From assembly GCA_018269055.1 (NCBI GenBank), contig JAFDVI010000041.1, positions 1 through 46,963 on the forward strand: a stretch of 46,963 bases of DNA, read 5' to 3'. The position numbers were made by a program, and so were the translations under genes. The notes beneath the pieces are model-generated. The model made no database searches, was not told the origin of the DNA, and saw only the letters and a list, made by a program, of their open reading frames with translations. This document shows positions 16,515 through 24,161 of this stretch, one piece after another (position 1 is the stretch's first letter; each line of letters starts with the position of its first letter). Source of the DNA: Acidobacteriota bacterium (GTDB lineage: Bacteria; Acidobacteriota; Blastocatellia; RBC074).

Positions 16515-18691
16515 GGCTGTGCCTCCGATTGCATGATCTGACGCTTAAGAACATATTTCGGATGACCGAAGAATTGATAAGCGAGGTGCGTCGGGGAGCC
16601 GGATTCCGCAGAATGATTCTTCGCCGCAAGCTCGGTGAAGCGAGCACGCTGGCGGCGAAGAAGCTCCGCCGGCGGCTCACCTTTCCATGCCTCCTCGTAA
16701 AACTCCAGAGCCAGGCCGCGCGCGTCTGCGTCATCAATTGACCAGATCGGTGCGACCACGGCCGAAGCCCCGGCGAAAAGAAAGGCCGAAGCCATCCCCC
16801 CATAATCACCGAGCACCTGCTTTTCAGCACCAACCTGACAGGCGTTGAGGAACACGAAAGGAGACCGGGTGAACTGCCTAAAATCGCACGCGCTGACATG
16901 CTCGGGGCGTAAGAACATCGACTTTGCCGGGCCTGTCGCGCCGTCCTGGTGTTCAATCAGAACCAGTCCCTCCCGAATCCCGCTCGTGTCGAATTGGCCA
17001 TGCAGCGCGAAGTGCAACACGTCGGCGGCGGGATCTCCGCCGAGGCATTCCATAACGCTTTCGAATGTGGCTTCCACCTTCTGGCTGGTGCCTTCCCAAG
17101 CCTTCAACAGATCAGCCGCTTCTTCCTCTGCTTTTTCGAGTCGCTTCCAACTCAGGACGCGGTCGTACACACCCGTTACCACCGCCTGTTCGCGAACCGC
17201 GAGGGAGCGGATGGGGTGCGGCGGGGGCATTGCGCCGCTTGGCAAGACCCAGCGCCCGAGTGCCACCTGCGCCGCGAAGAAGGGAGACGGCTTCGGTTCG
17301 CTCGTAAGCAGGGGAGGCTCGATCACGGCGAGTTCCCAGGGAACGTAGGGGTCGTCGCTGATGATCAGAACCGACGCCGCGCGAGGCGCGACGCGTGAGG
17401 CGACTTTATGCAGGGCGTCCACGACAACTGCTGGGAGTTTGGTGGCGATGTGTTTTCGCCCGAACCCCTTCAGCGCCGTGAAAAGGCTGAAGGGAGTGTC
17501 GCTGGTGTCTGCTGTCCTGATGATCTGCTCGAGGAATTTTACCGGCTGAGAACCCACATCCGCCGTTGGCGGTTCTTCGGAAACGGGGACATCGAAAAGC
17601 GGAGAGACGGCTGCGAAGGATAAGCATCCGCCAGCAGGATCATCCCCGCGCTTGATGATGATCGTCAGATCAGCTTCGTCTTTGGATTCGAACCCCGCGA
17701 GCTCTATGCCGGCAAATGGTCTGGGCGTCTGAGGCGGGGAAGTCTCAGTCAGGCTCGCAGCAGCGAGCACGCAACGCGACGCAAAGCCGCACACTACCCC
17801 ACGGAGCACATACATGACACTGATGTCCCTCTGACCGGGTTGTGCGGAACCGCCCAACGCCACCATTTTTACAGTGCGACGCGGATAGGGATCGTCTGAT
17901 GTAACCTCCAGCTTGAATTGCCGTTGGCCTTCGACAATCGCGAATGAAGAAGGGTCGAAGATAAGTTGAGCTTCGAGCGTGCACCCTTCTGCGGGCAAAA
18001 CCATTTTCCCCATGCCGCCCAGTTGTTGGTCGCGTTCGGCGCGGAGGCCGACTTCAAGGTCGAAAGGAGCGTCTATGGCAACCGCCTCGTCACACTTCAG
18101 GTGTGGCCAGGCTGTTCGGCTGCTCTTCAATTCTGGGAGCACTAGGGGCGCGCCAGTACTTAGCGCAGGAAGCCGCATGCCCTCCGGCGCAAGTGCGACC
18201 TGTGCCAGATCGAGGAGCGGATCGGGGAGCGGGTCGGGTACGGGTTCGTCCCATATGTCGGTGGTCTGCGGCGGTAGCCTCACCTGATATTCCTGCTGTA
18301 TGGATTCAGGTATGGATACGCCGGATGCAGAAGCCAAAAGTCTGATAATCTCAGTGGCTAGCCCCCGAGGAATACTCGCCTCGGCCACGAGTTCGTCTCG
18401 GCGAAGGCTTTCCATTGCCTTGGCGAGGATCTCCGCGAAACGTGGGTGAGATGCTAAGGCAGCAAGAAGTGCGCGAGCCAGCCAGATAGAACGATCACTA
18501 GTGAGCGCTTCTCGCTTCACGGGCAACGATAGATTCGCGAGGAGACCCGATAGTTGATCTGGAGCCGAGGAGGCATCCAGAAGCCCCCGAATCTGAGGAT
18601 CTTTGAAAAGCAGCGGGCCAACATGCCGAATTAGCCTCACGGACGTCAGATCATCTAGCGCACGGACGGAAAATAAAATGTCTTGTGTCAT
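16511..18691 (-). CDS. CHAT-domain (caspase-like) protein with beta-rich middle
   Basis: 726 aa. Residues 1-130 are helical, 140-190 are proline-rich, 200-375 are beta-rich (IDAPFDLEVGLRAE, EVTSDDPYPRRTVKMVAL) and resemble an Ig-like or binding domain, and ~400-720 are the CHAT peptidase. The catalytic dyad is H564 in LHFALHG and C618 in FLNACQVG. The conserved ISDDPYVPWELA strand precedes it at ~444-454. The open frame runs back to 18928, but the ATG at 18691 is chosen because it has GAGGTG 5 nt upstream and sits 8 nt after the stop of the preceding CHAT gene. Its stop overlaps the hydrolase start. CHAT peptidases cleave specific partner proteins. The partner here is unknown and the hydrolase is the obvious candidate. 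Confidence 0.88.
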   Translation of the reverse strand: MTQDILFSVRALDDLTSVRLIRHVGPLLFKDPQIRGLLDASSAPDQLSGLLANLSLPVKREALTSDRSIWLARALLAALASHPRFAEILAKAMESLRRDELVAEASIPRGLATEIIRLLASASGVSIPESIQQEYQVRLPPQTTDIWDEPVPDPLPDPLLDLAQVALAPEGMRLPALSTGAPLVLPELKSSRTAWPHLKCDEAVAIDAPFDLEVGLRAERDQQLGGMGKMVLPAEGCTLEAQLIFDPSSFAIVEGQRQFKLEVTSDDPYPRRTVKMVALGGSAQPGQRDISVMYVLRGVVCGFASRCVLAAASLTETSPPQTPRPFAGIELAGFESKDEADLTIIIKRGDDPAGGCLSFAAVSPLFDVPVSEEPPTADVGSQPVKFLEQIIRTADTSDTPFSLFTALKGFGRKHIATKLPAVVVDALHKVASRVAPRAASVLIISDDPYVPWELAVIEPPLLTSEPKPSPFFAAQVALGRWVLPSGAMPPPHPIRSLAVREQAVVTGVYDRVLSWKRLEKAEEEAADLLKAWEGTSQKVEATFESVMECLGGDPAADVLHFALHGQFDTSGIREGLVLIEHQDGATGPAKSMFLRPEHVSACDFRQFTRSPFVFLNACQVGAEKQVLGDYGGMASAFLFAGASAVVAPIWSIDDADARGLALEFYEEAWKGEPPAELLRRQRARFTELAAKNHSAESGSPTHLAYQFFGHPKYVLKRQIMQSEAQP

Positions 18692-18699
18692 ATAGCACC

Positions 18700-20964
18700 T
18701 CAACGCCAATCGCCCGAAAGACTGAAGGCTGCCCACGCGTACGGGGTGGCTAGATCGCCCTCCTGTTCCATCATCCCAAGCACCGTATTCCGCCACGCGG
18801 CGGCGCGCGAGTTCCCTCGCTTCAGCCATGAATGGTAGAAACGCAGGAAGAATTCCGCCGACAACTCGGCGCTTACGAACCAATGGGAGGCCAGCAGGCT
18901 CGATGCTCCCAATTGGAAGAGGGCCCAATCCAATCCCAGCGCATCACCGCCGATGCCTTCAAGCGCCAGCCCCGTCACGCAGGCCTGTAATGTCACATGA
19001 CTGCCGGCGAGGTCGAGGCCGGACTCGATCGCCCACTTCGGCGTCAGCAGTTCCTGGTCTGCATCTCCACGGGCCAAACGTTCCTTGTCGGGCAACCCGC
19101 CTGCTCCCGCGAGAGCCAGGCCGGAATGTTCGAACGGGTTTTTCGGCTGAGGAAACACACCATGGGTTGCGAAGTGCAAAACTCGCCCGGCAAGCTCCGC
19201 GCCGCGGACCGCCTCCAGGGTGGCTTCCTCGTCGCGAATAGTCGTTCCAGGCAGGTGCTGCGCGAGCCATTGGCACGCGGCGCGCAGGTGTTCGATCATC
19301 GCTCGGTCTTCGAGGTCTTGATGGCCTGGCACCTCCACGCCCACGAACGCTCCGGGACGCGATGCCTCCCGCTCCAGAATCAGCGACAGCGCGCGCACCC
19401 CGTGTGTACGGGAGAGGGAGACTCTTCTGACCAGTGGCTCGCCCATGAAATTGACGTAGGCCAGCGGAATCTGATGAAGGTGCTCATCCGGCGAATAGCA
19501 AATGTGATCTCCGAACTCGATCAGCCCGCTTTCGAAGAGAGGCTTGAGCCAAGCCACGAGCGGTCCCAGGCTATCGGGGATGCTCTCGCTCGGCCCGCCG
19601 AGATTCGCCAGTTCCCCCGCCCCCCATAAACTGGGGTCCGCGGACCGACTTGCGTCCCGGATCTGCTCCTTGCCCAAGGGGATCAGACCAGATGCCTGAG
19701 GCGATCCGTCTTTGCCAATAAGCACAGCAATTGTGTTTTCGTCGTCTACGAAAAAGCTCAAGTAATGCGCGTTGTTCTGACTCATCAACTCGCCTATGCG
19801 GGATGCAGGCTCGGCGAACGCTGCCTCATCAATGATCTGGCGCCTGCGCTGCGCCATCAGGTCAGCGACAGCCCGGCCTTTTGCCGCCTCAATCGCTCCC
19901 AGCAACTCCCCGACCCTCCCGGCCTTGAGAAGCATCCGGCACAATGCGCTGTACAGATGTGGGAACTTCGCTGCCGCGCCGCCTCGCTCAAGCGGGTTCC
20001 CAATCCCGGATCGCCTCTTCTCGACGTTACGGCGGAGCGTCTGCAGTGCGTCTGCTGCCTCGGAATGGGCCCCTAAACGAGAATGGCAGAGATATATCTC
20101 CCACAAGGTGTCGTTTTGTATGTCGGTATGGCCATTCACTCGCGCCCAAGACTCAACGGGGCTTAATTCTTCCAGTGCCTTTGCCAGCAACACCGGATCG
20201 TGACCTTTAGTTTCGTCCAGAAAGAGTCGGCTGGTACGCCGATTGATTCCTCCGGCTTTCCACTGGTTTATCTCCTCACTCGATTTCGTGAAAATCCCTT
20301 CGCCAATATCAAGGGCTATGTCTAACCACTTTAATTTTTCGATGTCTCCTGGTGTTACTGATGCATCCTTGTCACCCTGCTTGGGCGGAAGTTCTGTTAC
20401 CCTCGCCATCGTCTCATCCAGTATTCTCTTCAGTCGTGGCAGATCCGTAGATTGGTTCGTGCGCTTCTCTGCTTGCTCGATGAGTTGCGAAGCCTCATCC
20501 AGGCGATGCAGGCCGATCAAGGCTTCGATCTTTTTGGCGTAGATATCGGGAAGGTTGGCATCATCGCCCAGAGACTCAAGGTCAGGTATCACCTCGTCTG
20601 CGAATTCGACAGATTCTGAATAATGCCCTATCAGATTTAGCCCGTTAAGTCCGCTGGATGCGGTTGCACTAACGGCAGCAAGCGAAAGCGGGCCTTGAGA
20701 TCCCTGCTTCTCGTATATCTCACGAGCGAATGGGTATGCAGCGCGTGCAAGGTCCCCCCCGAATTCTGCCGCTTGGCCCATCCCATATGAATTGACCAAT
20801 ATGCTGAGCGCCAACACTCGCCTTTCCGGATAGTCGCTCTCGACAAACAGTTGACCGGCTTCATCCTTCAGGGAGGAAGGAGGCATCTGTTCTAGTAAGG
20901 CGGCACGCTCCTCCCTATTCCCGAGACGAAGGGTCCCCAAAATACGTTTACTTCGATCATTCAT
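18700..20964 (-). CDS. TPR-CHAT protein (caspase-like peptidase)
   Basis: 754 aa. Residues ~1-390 are alpha-helical with TPR-like repeats (GLNLIGHYSESVEFADEV, ALIGLHRLDEASQLIEQAEK, YLCHSRLGAHSEAADALQTL, MLLKAGRVGELLGAIEAAKGRA). Residues ~395-754 are a canonical CHAT domain: YSPDEHLHQIPLAYV, H601 in LHFATHG, C662 in LQACVTG, and the ending YAWAAFSLSGDW. TPR-CHAT proteins are bacterial separase/caspase relatives, including the Csx29 protease of type III-E CRISPR. No CRISPR or cas gene is nearby here. The ATG at 20964 is preferred over 21015 because GGAGG stands 9 nt upstream. It is the second gene of the cassette and probably the sensor/initiator. Confidence 0.9.
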   Translation of the reverse strand: MNDRSKRILGTLRLGNREERAALLEQMPPSSLKDEAGQLFVESDYPERRVLALSILVNSYGMGQAAEFGGDLARAAYPFAREIYEKQGSQGPLSLAAVSATASSGLNGLNLIGHYSESVEFADEVIPDLESLGDDANLPDIYAKKIEALIGLHRLDEASQLIEQAEKRTNQSTDLPRLKRILDETMARVTELPPKQGDKDASVTPGDIEKLKWLDIALDIGEGIFTKSSEEINQWKAGGINRRTSRLFLDETKGHDPVLLAKALEELSPVESWARVNGHTDIQNDTLWEIYLCHSRLGAHSEAADALQTLRRNVEKRRSGIGNPLERGGAAAKFPHLYSALCRMLLKAGRVGELLGAIEAAKGRAVADLMAQRRRQIIDEAAFAEPASRIGELMSQNNAHYLSFFVDDENTIAVLIGKDGSPQASGLIPLGKEQIRDASRSADPSLWGAGELANLGGPSESIPDSLGPLVAWLKPLFESGLIEFGDHICYSPDEHLHQIPLAYVNFMGEPLVRRVSLSRTHGVRALSLILEREASRPGAFVGVEVPGHQDLEDRAMIEHLRAACQWLAQHLPGTTIRDEEATLEAVRGAELAGRVLHFATHGVFPQPKNPFEHSGLALAGAGGLPDKERLARGDADQELLTPKWAIESGLDLAGSHVTLQACVTGLALEGIGGDALGLDWALFQLGASSLLASHWFVSAELSAEFFLRFYHSWLKRGNSRAAAWRNTVLGMMEQEGDLATPYAWAAFSLSGDWR

Positions 20965-21070
20965 AGTGATCTTCCTCCACACCCACAGCGTGTACGCCAC
21001 ACGCGAACACATCAACGGACATAGCTGATGGTTCTGCTGGCGTTACAAAAATGTGTATTTGGCGACCAGA

Positions 21071-21718
21071 TCACCAGATCACAGAGGGCCGAGCACTCTC
21101 TATACGGGCGTCGATAAGAGCTTTCGTGTCATAATCTTGCGCTCTCTCCCAATATGTAGAGTTGGGAGTGGTAGGAAACGAAAACCCGGCCGTAGCGACC
21201 TGACTCATGATTCGCTGCATCATCGCATTGGCCACCGCTACCCCCACTTTTTGCTCCAGCATCGAAACAGGAGGGTCTCCGATCAGCGCCCGCATGCTCT
21301 GGTTGGCTGCGGTCAAGTTCTGTTGGAGCAAAGGTCGCTTGAACGTTACCTGGCAGTAATCTGAGAGCGACTGAAGGAGTAATAGCGACGCGTATGCGTC
21401 ATCCATCAAACCTAAAAGTCCCAGACGGTCTGCCATCAGATCATTCTCTTCGAACCAGTACTGTTCGAGTTCTTGGAGCATTTGTCCCATTTCAGCGCCA
21501 AGGCCCAACTGCTGTGCGGTACTCGCCCCCTGTTCCAGAAAGAGCGGGACGAGTTCGATATATCCCTGTACGAAGCCCACGGCTTTCTGAAGGTCCTCTT
21601 GGGTAGACGGTATTCCTCGCTGCCGCGCACTTTCTTCAAAAGCCTTGCGTAAGCGGCCATTGCGCTGTTCGTCCGCAACTGCGTCTTGTATCTTCTTCTT
21701 AATCTCAACGGTTCGCAT
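21071..21718 (-). CDS. Small helical protein heading the CHAT cassette (YkvA/DUF1232-like?)
   Basis: 215 aa, almost wholly helical. The most distinctive segment is residues 98-122 (RLGLLGLMDDAYASLLLLQ and onward), which loosely resembles the hydrophobic GLxDD core of YkvA/DUF1232 proteins. The match is weak. No signal peptide or clear transmembrane helix is seen, and the sequence is too helical to be a gasdermin. The ATG at 21718 is chosen over 21772 because AGGAGG lies about 5 nt upstream. It is the first gene of the operon and ends 106 nt before the TPR-CHAT start, so it is in the same transcript. It could be a regulator, membrane adaptor or peptidase target (inference). Confidence 0.7.
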   Translation of the reverse strand: MRTVEIKKKIQDAVADEQRNGRLRKAFEESARQRGIPSTQEDLQKAVGFVQGYIELVPLFLEQGASTAQQLGLGAEMGQMLQELEQYWFEENDLMADRLGLLGLMDDAYASLLLLQSLSDYCQVTFKRPLLQQNLTAANQSMRALIGDPPVSMLEQKVGVAVANAMMQRIMSQVATAGFSFPTTPNSTYWERAQDYDTKALIDARIESARPSVIW

Positions 21719-21830
21719 AACACCTCCTGATTTTACCTTCGGTGTATCGGCATTTGACGAGCGACACCCCACCTATTACCCACGCATGGCTGCTACACCA
21801 TAGGTATCCTTGCACATTATTGATTCGTAC

Positions 21831-21853
21831 CTTGGCAAACCGCCAAATGGCGG
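21831..21853. promoter_or_regulatory. Overlapping palindromes upstream of CHAT cassette
   Basis: TTGGC-aaacc-GCCAA overlaps CCGCCA-aa-TGGCGG (21840-21853), about 115 nt upstream of the first gene's start. It could be an operator for cassette control. No clear -10/-35 was found nearby, so this is a weak call. Confidence 0.3.
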
Positions 21854-22135
21854 GATTCCAAGATCGCGGCCTTATACAATTCGTCCAAATTTACGCAATC
21901 GAAATGCCAATGCATTAAGGGCATGGAAAAGGCCGGATTTAGCTTGTTGGAGAAAAATGCTGCGCAATATCATCCATCTGGGAAAGGAAATTTCCCCATT
22001 CAGCGCAAGGACGCATAATTAGGCCGAACTCTTGGTATGAAAGGCAACTCGGCTATTACCTGGCTGTAATTCCCGCACTACACTCAATTCCAGTCCAACG
22101 CTGCAGCCTTTGCACGCAAGCCCAATGGCACGACG

Positions 22136-22286
22136 CTATATTCGCGATGATCGAAGCCGAAAAACTGAAGCCCGAAAAACTCATTGGCAGGAGGATCACG
22201 CTGGAACAGTCCATTGATGCGCTGGTGAATATGGATCAGTTCGAAGTCGCGGGCGTGACCATTGTGACCAAATTCTGAGGAGGAAA
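22136..22286 (+). repeat. Direct repeat, copy 2 (adh 3' remnant)
   Basis: A 3' fragment of an alcohol dehydrogenase gene with stop TGA at 22276-22278. The core 22165-22260 is identical to 14844-14939. Weaker homology extends upstream to about 22110, where the reading frame is broken. There is no start codon or upstream dehydrogenase body, so it cannot be a gene. It marks the right boundary of the CHAT cassette. Confidence 0.93.
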
Positions 22287-22369
22287 CTCATAAACGCCCT
22301 ATCCTTGCGTCCGCTTGGATTCGGAATACATGATTTAACAGCCATCCTAACCTCTTACCAAAATGCCAG

Positions 22370-22945
22370 CTAGCGAGGACTTTGTGGAAGCCCCTTGAAG
22401 CTCCCGCGAACAGTGATCGGTGCCGGGGGCCATCCAATAACCCTCCCTGTTTCGTCATTTTCGCAAGTGGCCACTTCTACGAGAAAGCTGCCGTCGAGCA
22501 CATCGGAGCTTGCCCCAGAGGTCGTGCGGAGATAACCGGTAGGCTGATTGGCAGGACGGCAGCGCAGTCGTCGTTGCTTTTCCGAGATTTCTCTTGTGTA
22601 CACAAGGTATGTTCCCGCTGCGATCTTCCCCTGGTCGTCGGTCTCAATGAGAAGGGCCCAGCCATCTGCGCTGAGTTCGAGGCGATTGGGTGCGATGTTG
22701 CCGGCCCTGGCGCCAGGACTTGTGTGATCAAATCGCCGCTCGCTGATCCCTTCCAGTTTTTCTTCGAGCTTGGTCGGAAGGATTCCGAAAAGAGGTCGTG
22801 CAATACGTGGTTTCACGACATTTACCACGAACGCTGGGCCCGTTGTGTTCGAGAAATTTGGGGCGGGAGGCTCATTCGGCCGCAATCCGAACAAGAGTAA
22901 ACTAGCGAGCAGTATCAGCGCGATGATGATCCACTTTTTTTTCAT
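22370..22945 (-). CDS. Membrane-anchored hypothetical protein
   Basis: 191 aa with an N-terminal KKK charge cluster and one hydrophobic segment (~5-21, WIIIALILLASLLLFGL), so it is a signal-anchored or exported protein. The remainder is an unrecognised soluble domain with a beta-rich stretch (LELSADGWALLIETDDQGKI, AGTYLVYTRE). Two cysteines (about 131 and 167) might pair. It starts 7 nt after the stop of the DUF4256 gene, so the two form an operon. No function is assigned. Confidence 0.7.
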   Translation of the reverse strand: MKKKWIIIALILLASLLLFGLRPNEPPAPNFSNTTGPAFVVNVVKPRIARPLFGILPTKLEEKLEGISERRFDHTSPGARAGNIAPNRLELSADGWALLIETDDQGKIAAGTYLVYTREISEKQRRLRCRPANQPTGYLRTTSGASSDVLDGSFLVEVATCENDETGRVIGWPPAPITVRGSFKGLPQSPR

Positions 22946-22952
22946 ATCATCT

Positions 22953-23498
22953 TTAGAACCTTAGCGAACCGCGGAACCCCCTGGCAGCATAGTAGGAGTC
23001 TGCGCCGTTGTGGTACAGAAAGACATGGTCGTAACGACGATCACAAAACAGCGCGCCACCGAGCGCCCTGATCTCAGCGGGCGTTTTCACCCAACTCGAT
23101 GTTTTCAAATCGAAGTTCCCCAGTTGCTGCAAATCCCGATATTGTTCTTCCGTTAACAACTCAATGCCCATCGCTGCTGCCATATCAATCGCGCTATCTT
23201 TCGGTTTATGCTCTTTCCTTGCTTCCAGCGCTTCGCGGTCGTAACAAAGACTTCTACGACCTTTCGGGCTTTCTGCCGAACAATCATAAAAAATGTATTC
23301 ACCCGTCTTTTTATCAAACCCGACAACATCGGGTTCACCGCCACTGCCTTCCATTTCATTCAGCGACCATAGTTTTTCGGGGTTCGCTTCCAACCTTGCT
23401 TGGACTTTTGCCCATTCAAGCCCTTGATGCCGGTTCAGATTATTCTCAAACCGGGCTTTCAATGCTTTGAGTAGTTCATCAAATTGATTTGCTTTCAT
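22953..23498 (-). CDS. DUF4256 domain-containing protein
   Basis: 181 aa covering the whole DUF4256 family pattern: LKARFENNLNRHQGLEW, ALEANPEKLWSLNEMEGSGGEPDVV-type N-terminal half, FYDCSAESPKGRRSLCYDREAL in the middle, and RYDHVFLYHNGADSYYAARGFR at the C-terminus. It is soluble with no export signal. The family is common in soil bacteria but has no known biochemical role. It is followed closely by the membrane-anchored 191-aa gene. Confidence 0.9.
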   Translation of the reverse strand: MKANQFDELLKALKARFENNLNRHQGLEWAKVQARLEANPEKLWSLNEMEGSGGEPDVVGFDKKTGEYIFYDCSAESPKGRRSLCYDREALEARKEHKPKDSAIDMAAAMGIELLTEEQYRDLQQLGNFDLKTSSWVKTPAEIRALGGALFCDRRYDHVFLYHNGADSYYAARGFRGSLRF

Positions 23499-23744
23499 GT
23501 CTTTGACTCTTTAACTTTCTGATAATGGAAACAAGTTTCCGCTTTCACAATTGTGAACTTTTGCTTGTTGGTTCAATACAAAAAGAAGATCAGGATGAAA
23601 GCTAATTTTAGAGCAGAATAAACGCCTTGACCAAAGAGAACCTCGTTGAAGAAGACGTTTGCCACTGCGCAGCCGGTGCTTCGCGATATACAATCGCATG
23701 ACTTCCTCGATGACGGGCGAGGGTGCGAAGAGGAGGCAATGATC

Positions 23745-24161
23745 ATGAGTCTGAGTTTTTCAAATCCTTCTTGTGTCCATGCTCCGCTGGGGCTTTATAG
23801 CCATACCGTTTCAGTGCCAGGAGGGACGGAGTTGCTTTTCATCTCAGGTCAACTCGGCGTTCGCCCGGATGGAACGACCCCGCCCACCATCGCAGAGCAA
23901 GCCGATCAAGTTTTCTCCAACATCGTCGCTTTGCTCGAAAGTCATGGACTTGGTCCAACCGACATCGTCAAACTCACCACGTTCATGGTCGCCGGACAAG
24001 ATGGCGATGCAGTTCGCGCGGCAAGGCTCAAATACATTAGCGCGCATCGCCCCGCATCTACTGCCGTTTTCGTTTCGGAGTTGGTAGACCCTGCCTGGCT
24101 GGTTGAAGTTGAAGCAATCGCCGCGAAACGGACGACAGTCCGAGATATGGTTGCTGCTTAG
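23745..24161 (+). CDS. RidA/YjgF-family protein
   Basis: 138 aa with the Rid fold pattern: LLFISGQLGVRPDG, AEQADQVFSNIVALLESHGL, DIVKLTTFMV and the C-terminal LVEVEAIAAKR. In archetypal RidA an arginine in the PARS-type motif binds the carboxylate of 2-aminoacrylate. Here the aligned motif is PAST, so the arginine is missing and enamine/imine deaminase activity should not be assumed. The ATG at 23745 is preferred over 23739 because AGGAGG (23731-23736) is then 8 nt away. The entire gene is overlapped antisense by the extended frame of the permease/peptidase gene. RidA-like coding is convincing, so the other frame's tail is the suspect one. Confidence 0.88.
   Translation: MSLSFSNPSCVHAPLGLYSHTVSVPGGTELLFISGQLGVRPDGTTPPTIAEQADQVFSNIVALLESHGLGPTDIVKLTTFMVAGQDGDAVRAARLKYISAHRPASTAVFVSELVDPAWLVEVEAIAAKRTTVRDMVAA

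Larger units (their letters stand above)
21719..22369. other. Leader of CHAT cassette and adh-remnant region (651 bp)
   Basis: It holds the presumed promoter of the cassette (minus strand), the palindromes at 21831-21853 and the second copy of the adh 3' end. No transposase, integrase or tRNA is present. Between 21860 and 22110 nothing recognisable is seen. Confidence 0.5.

Noticed and set aside
18692..18928. N-terminal extension of the second CHAT protein (start at 18928)
   Set aside because: It overlaps the end of the TPR-CHAT gene in another frame. The ATG at 18691 has a good ribosome-binding site and an 8-nt spacing.
18700..20964. TPR-CHAT as the Csx29 protease of a type III-E CRISPR system
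   Set aside because: No cas gene, gRAMP-like protein or repeat-spacer array is visible anywhere in the window.
21071..21718. Bacterial gasdermin beside CHAT proteases
   Set aside because: The 215-aa protein is almost entirely helical. Gasdermins have a beta-rich pore-forming domain and a short C-terminal inhibitory tail, neither of which is seen.
14966..22135. Cassette as a prophage or transposon
   Set aside because: No integrase, transposase, terminal inverted repeats or structural phage genes were found. Only the direct repeats support mobility.
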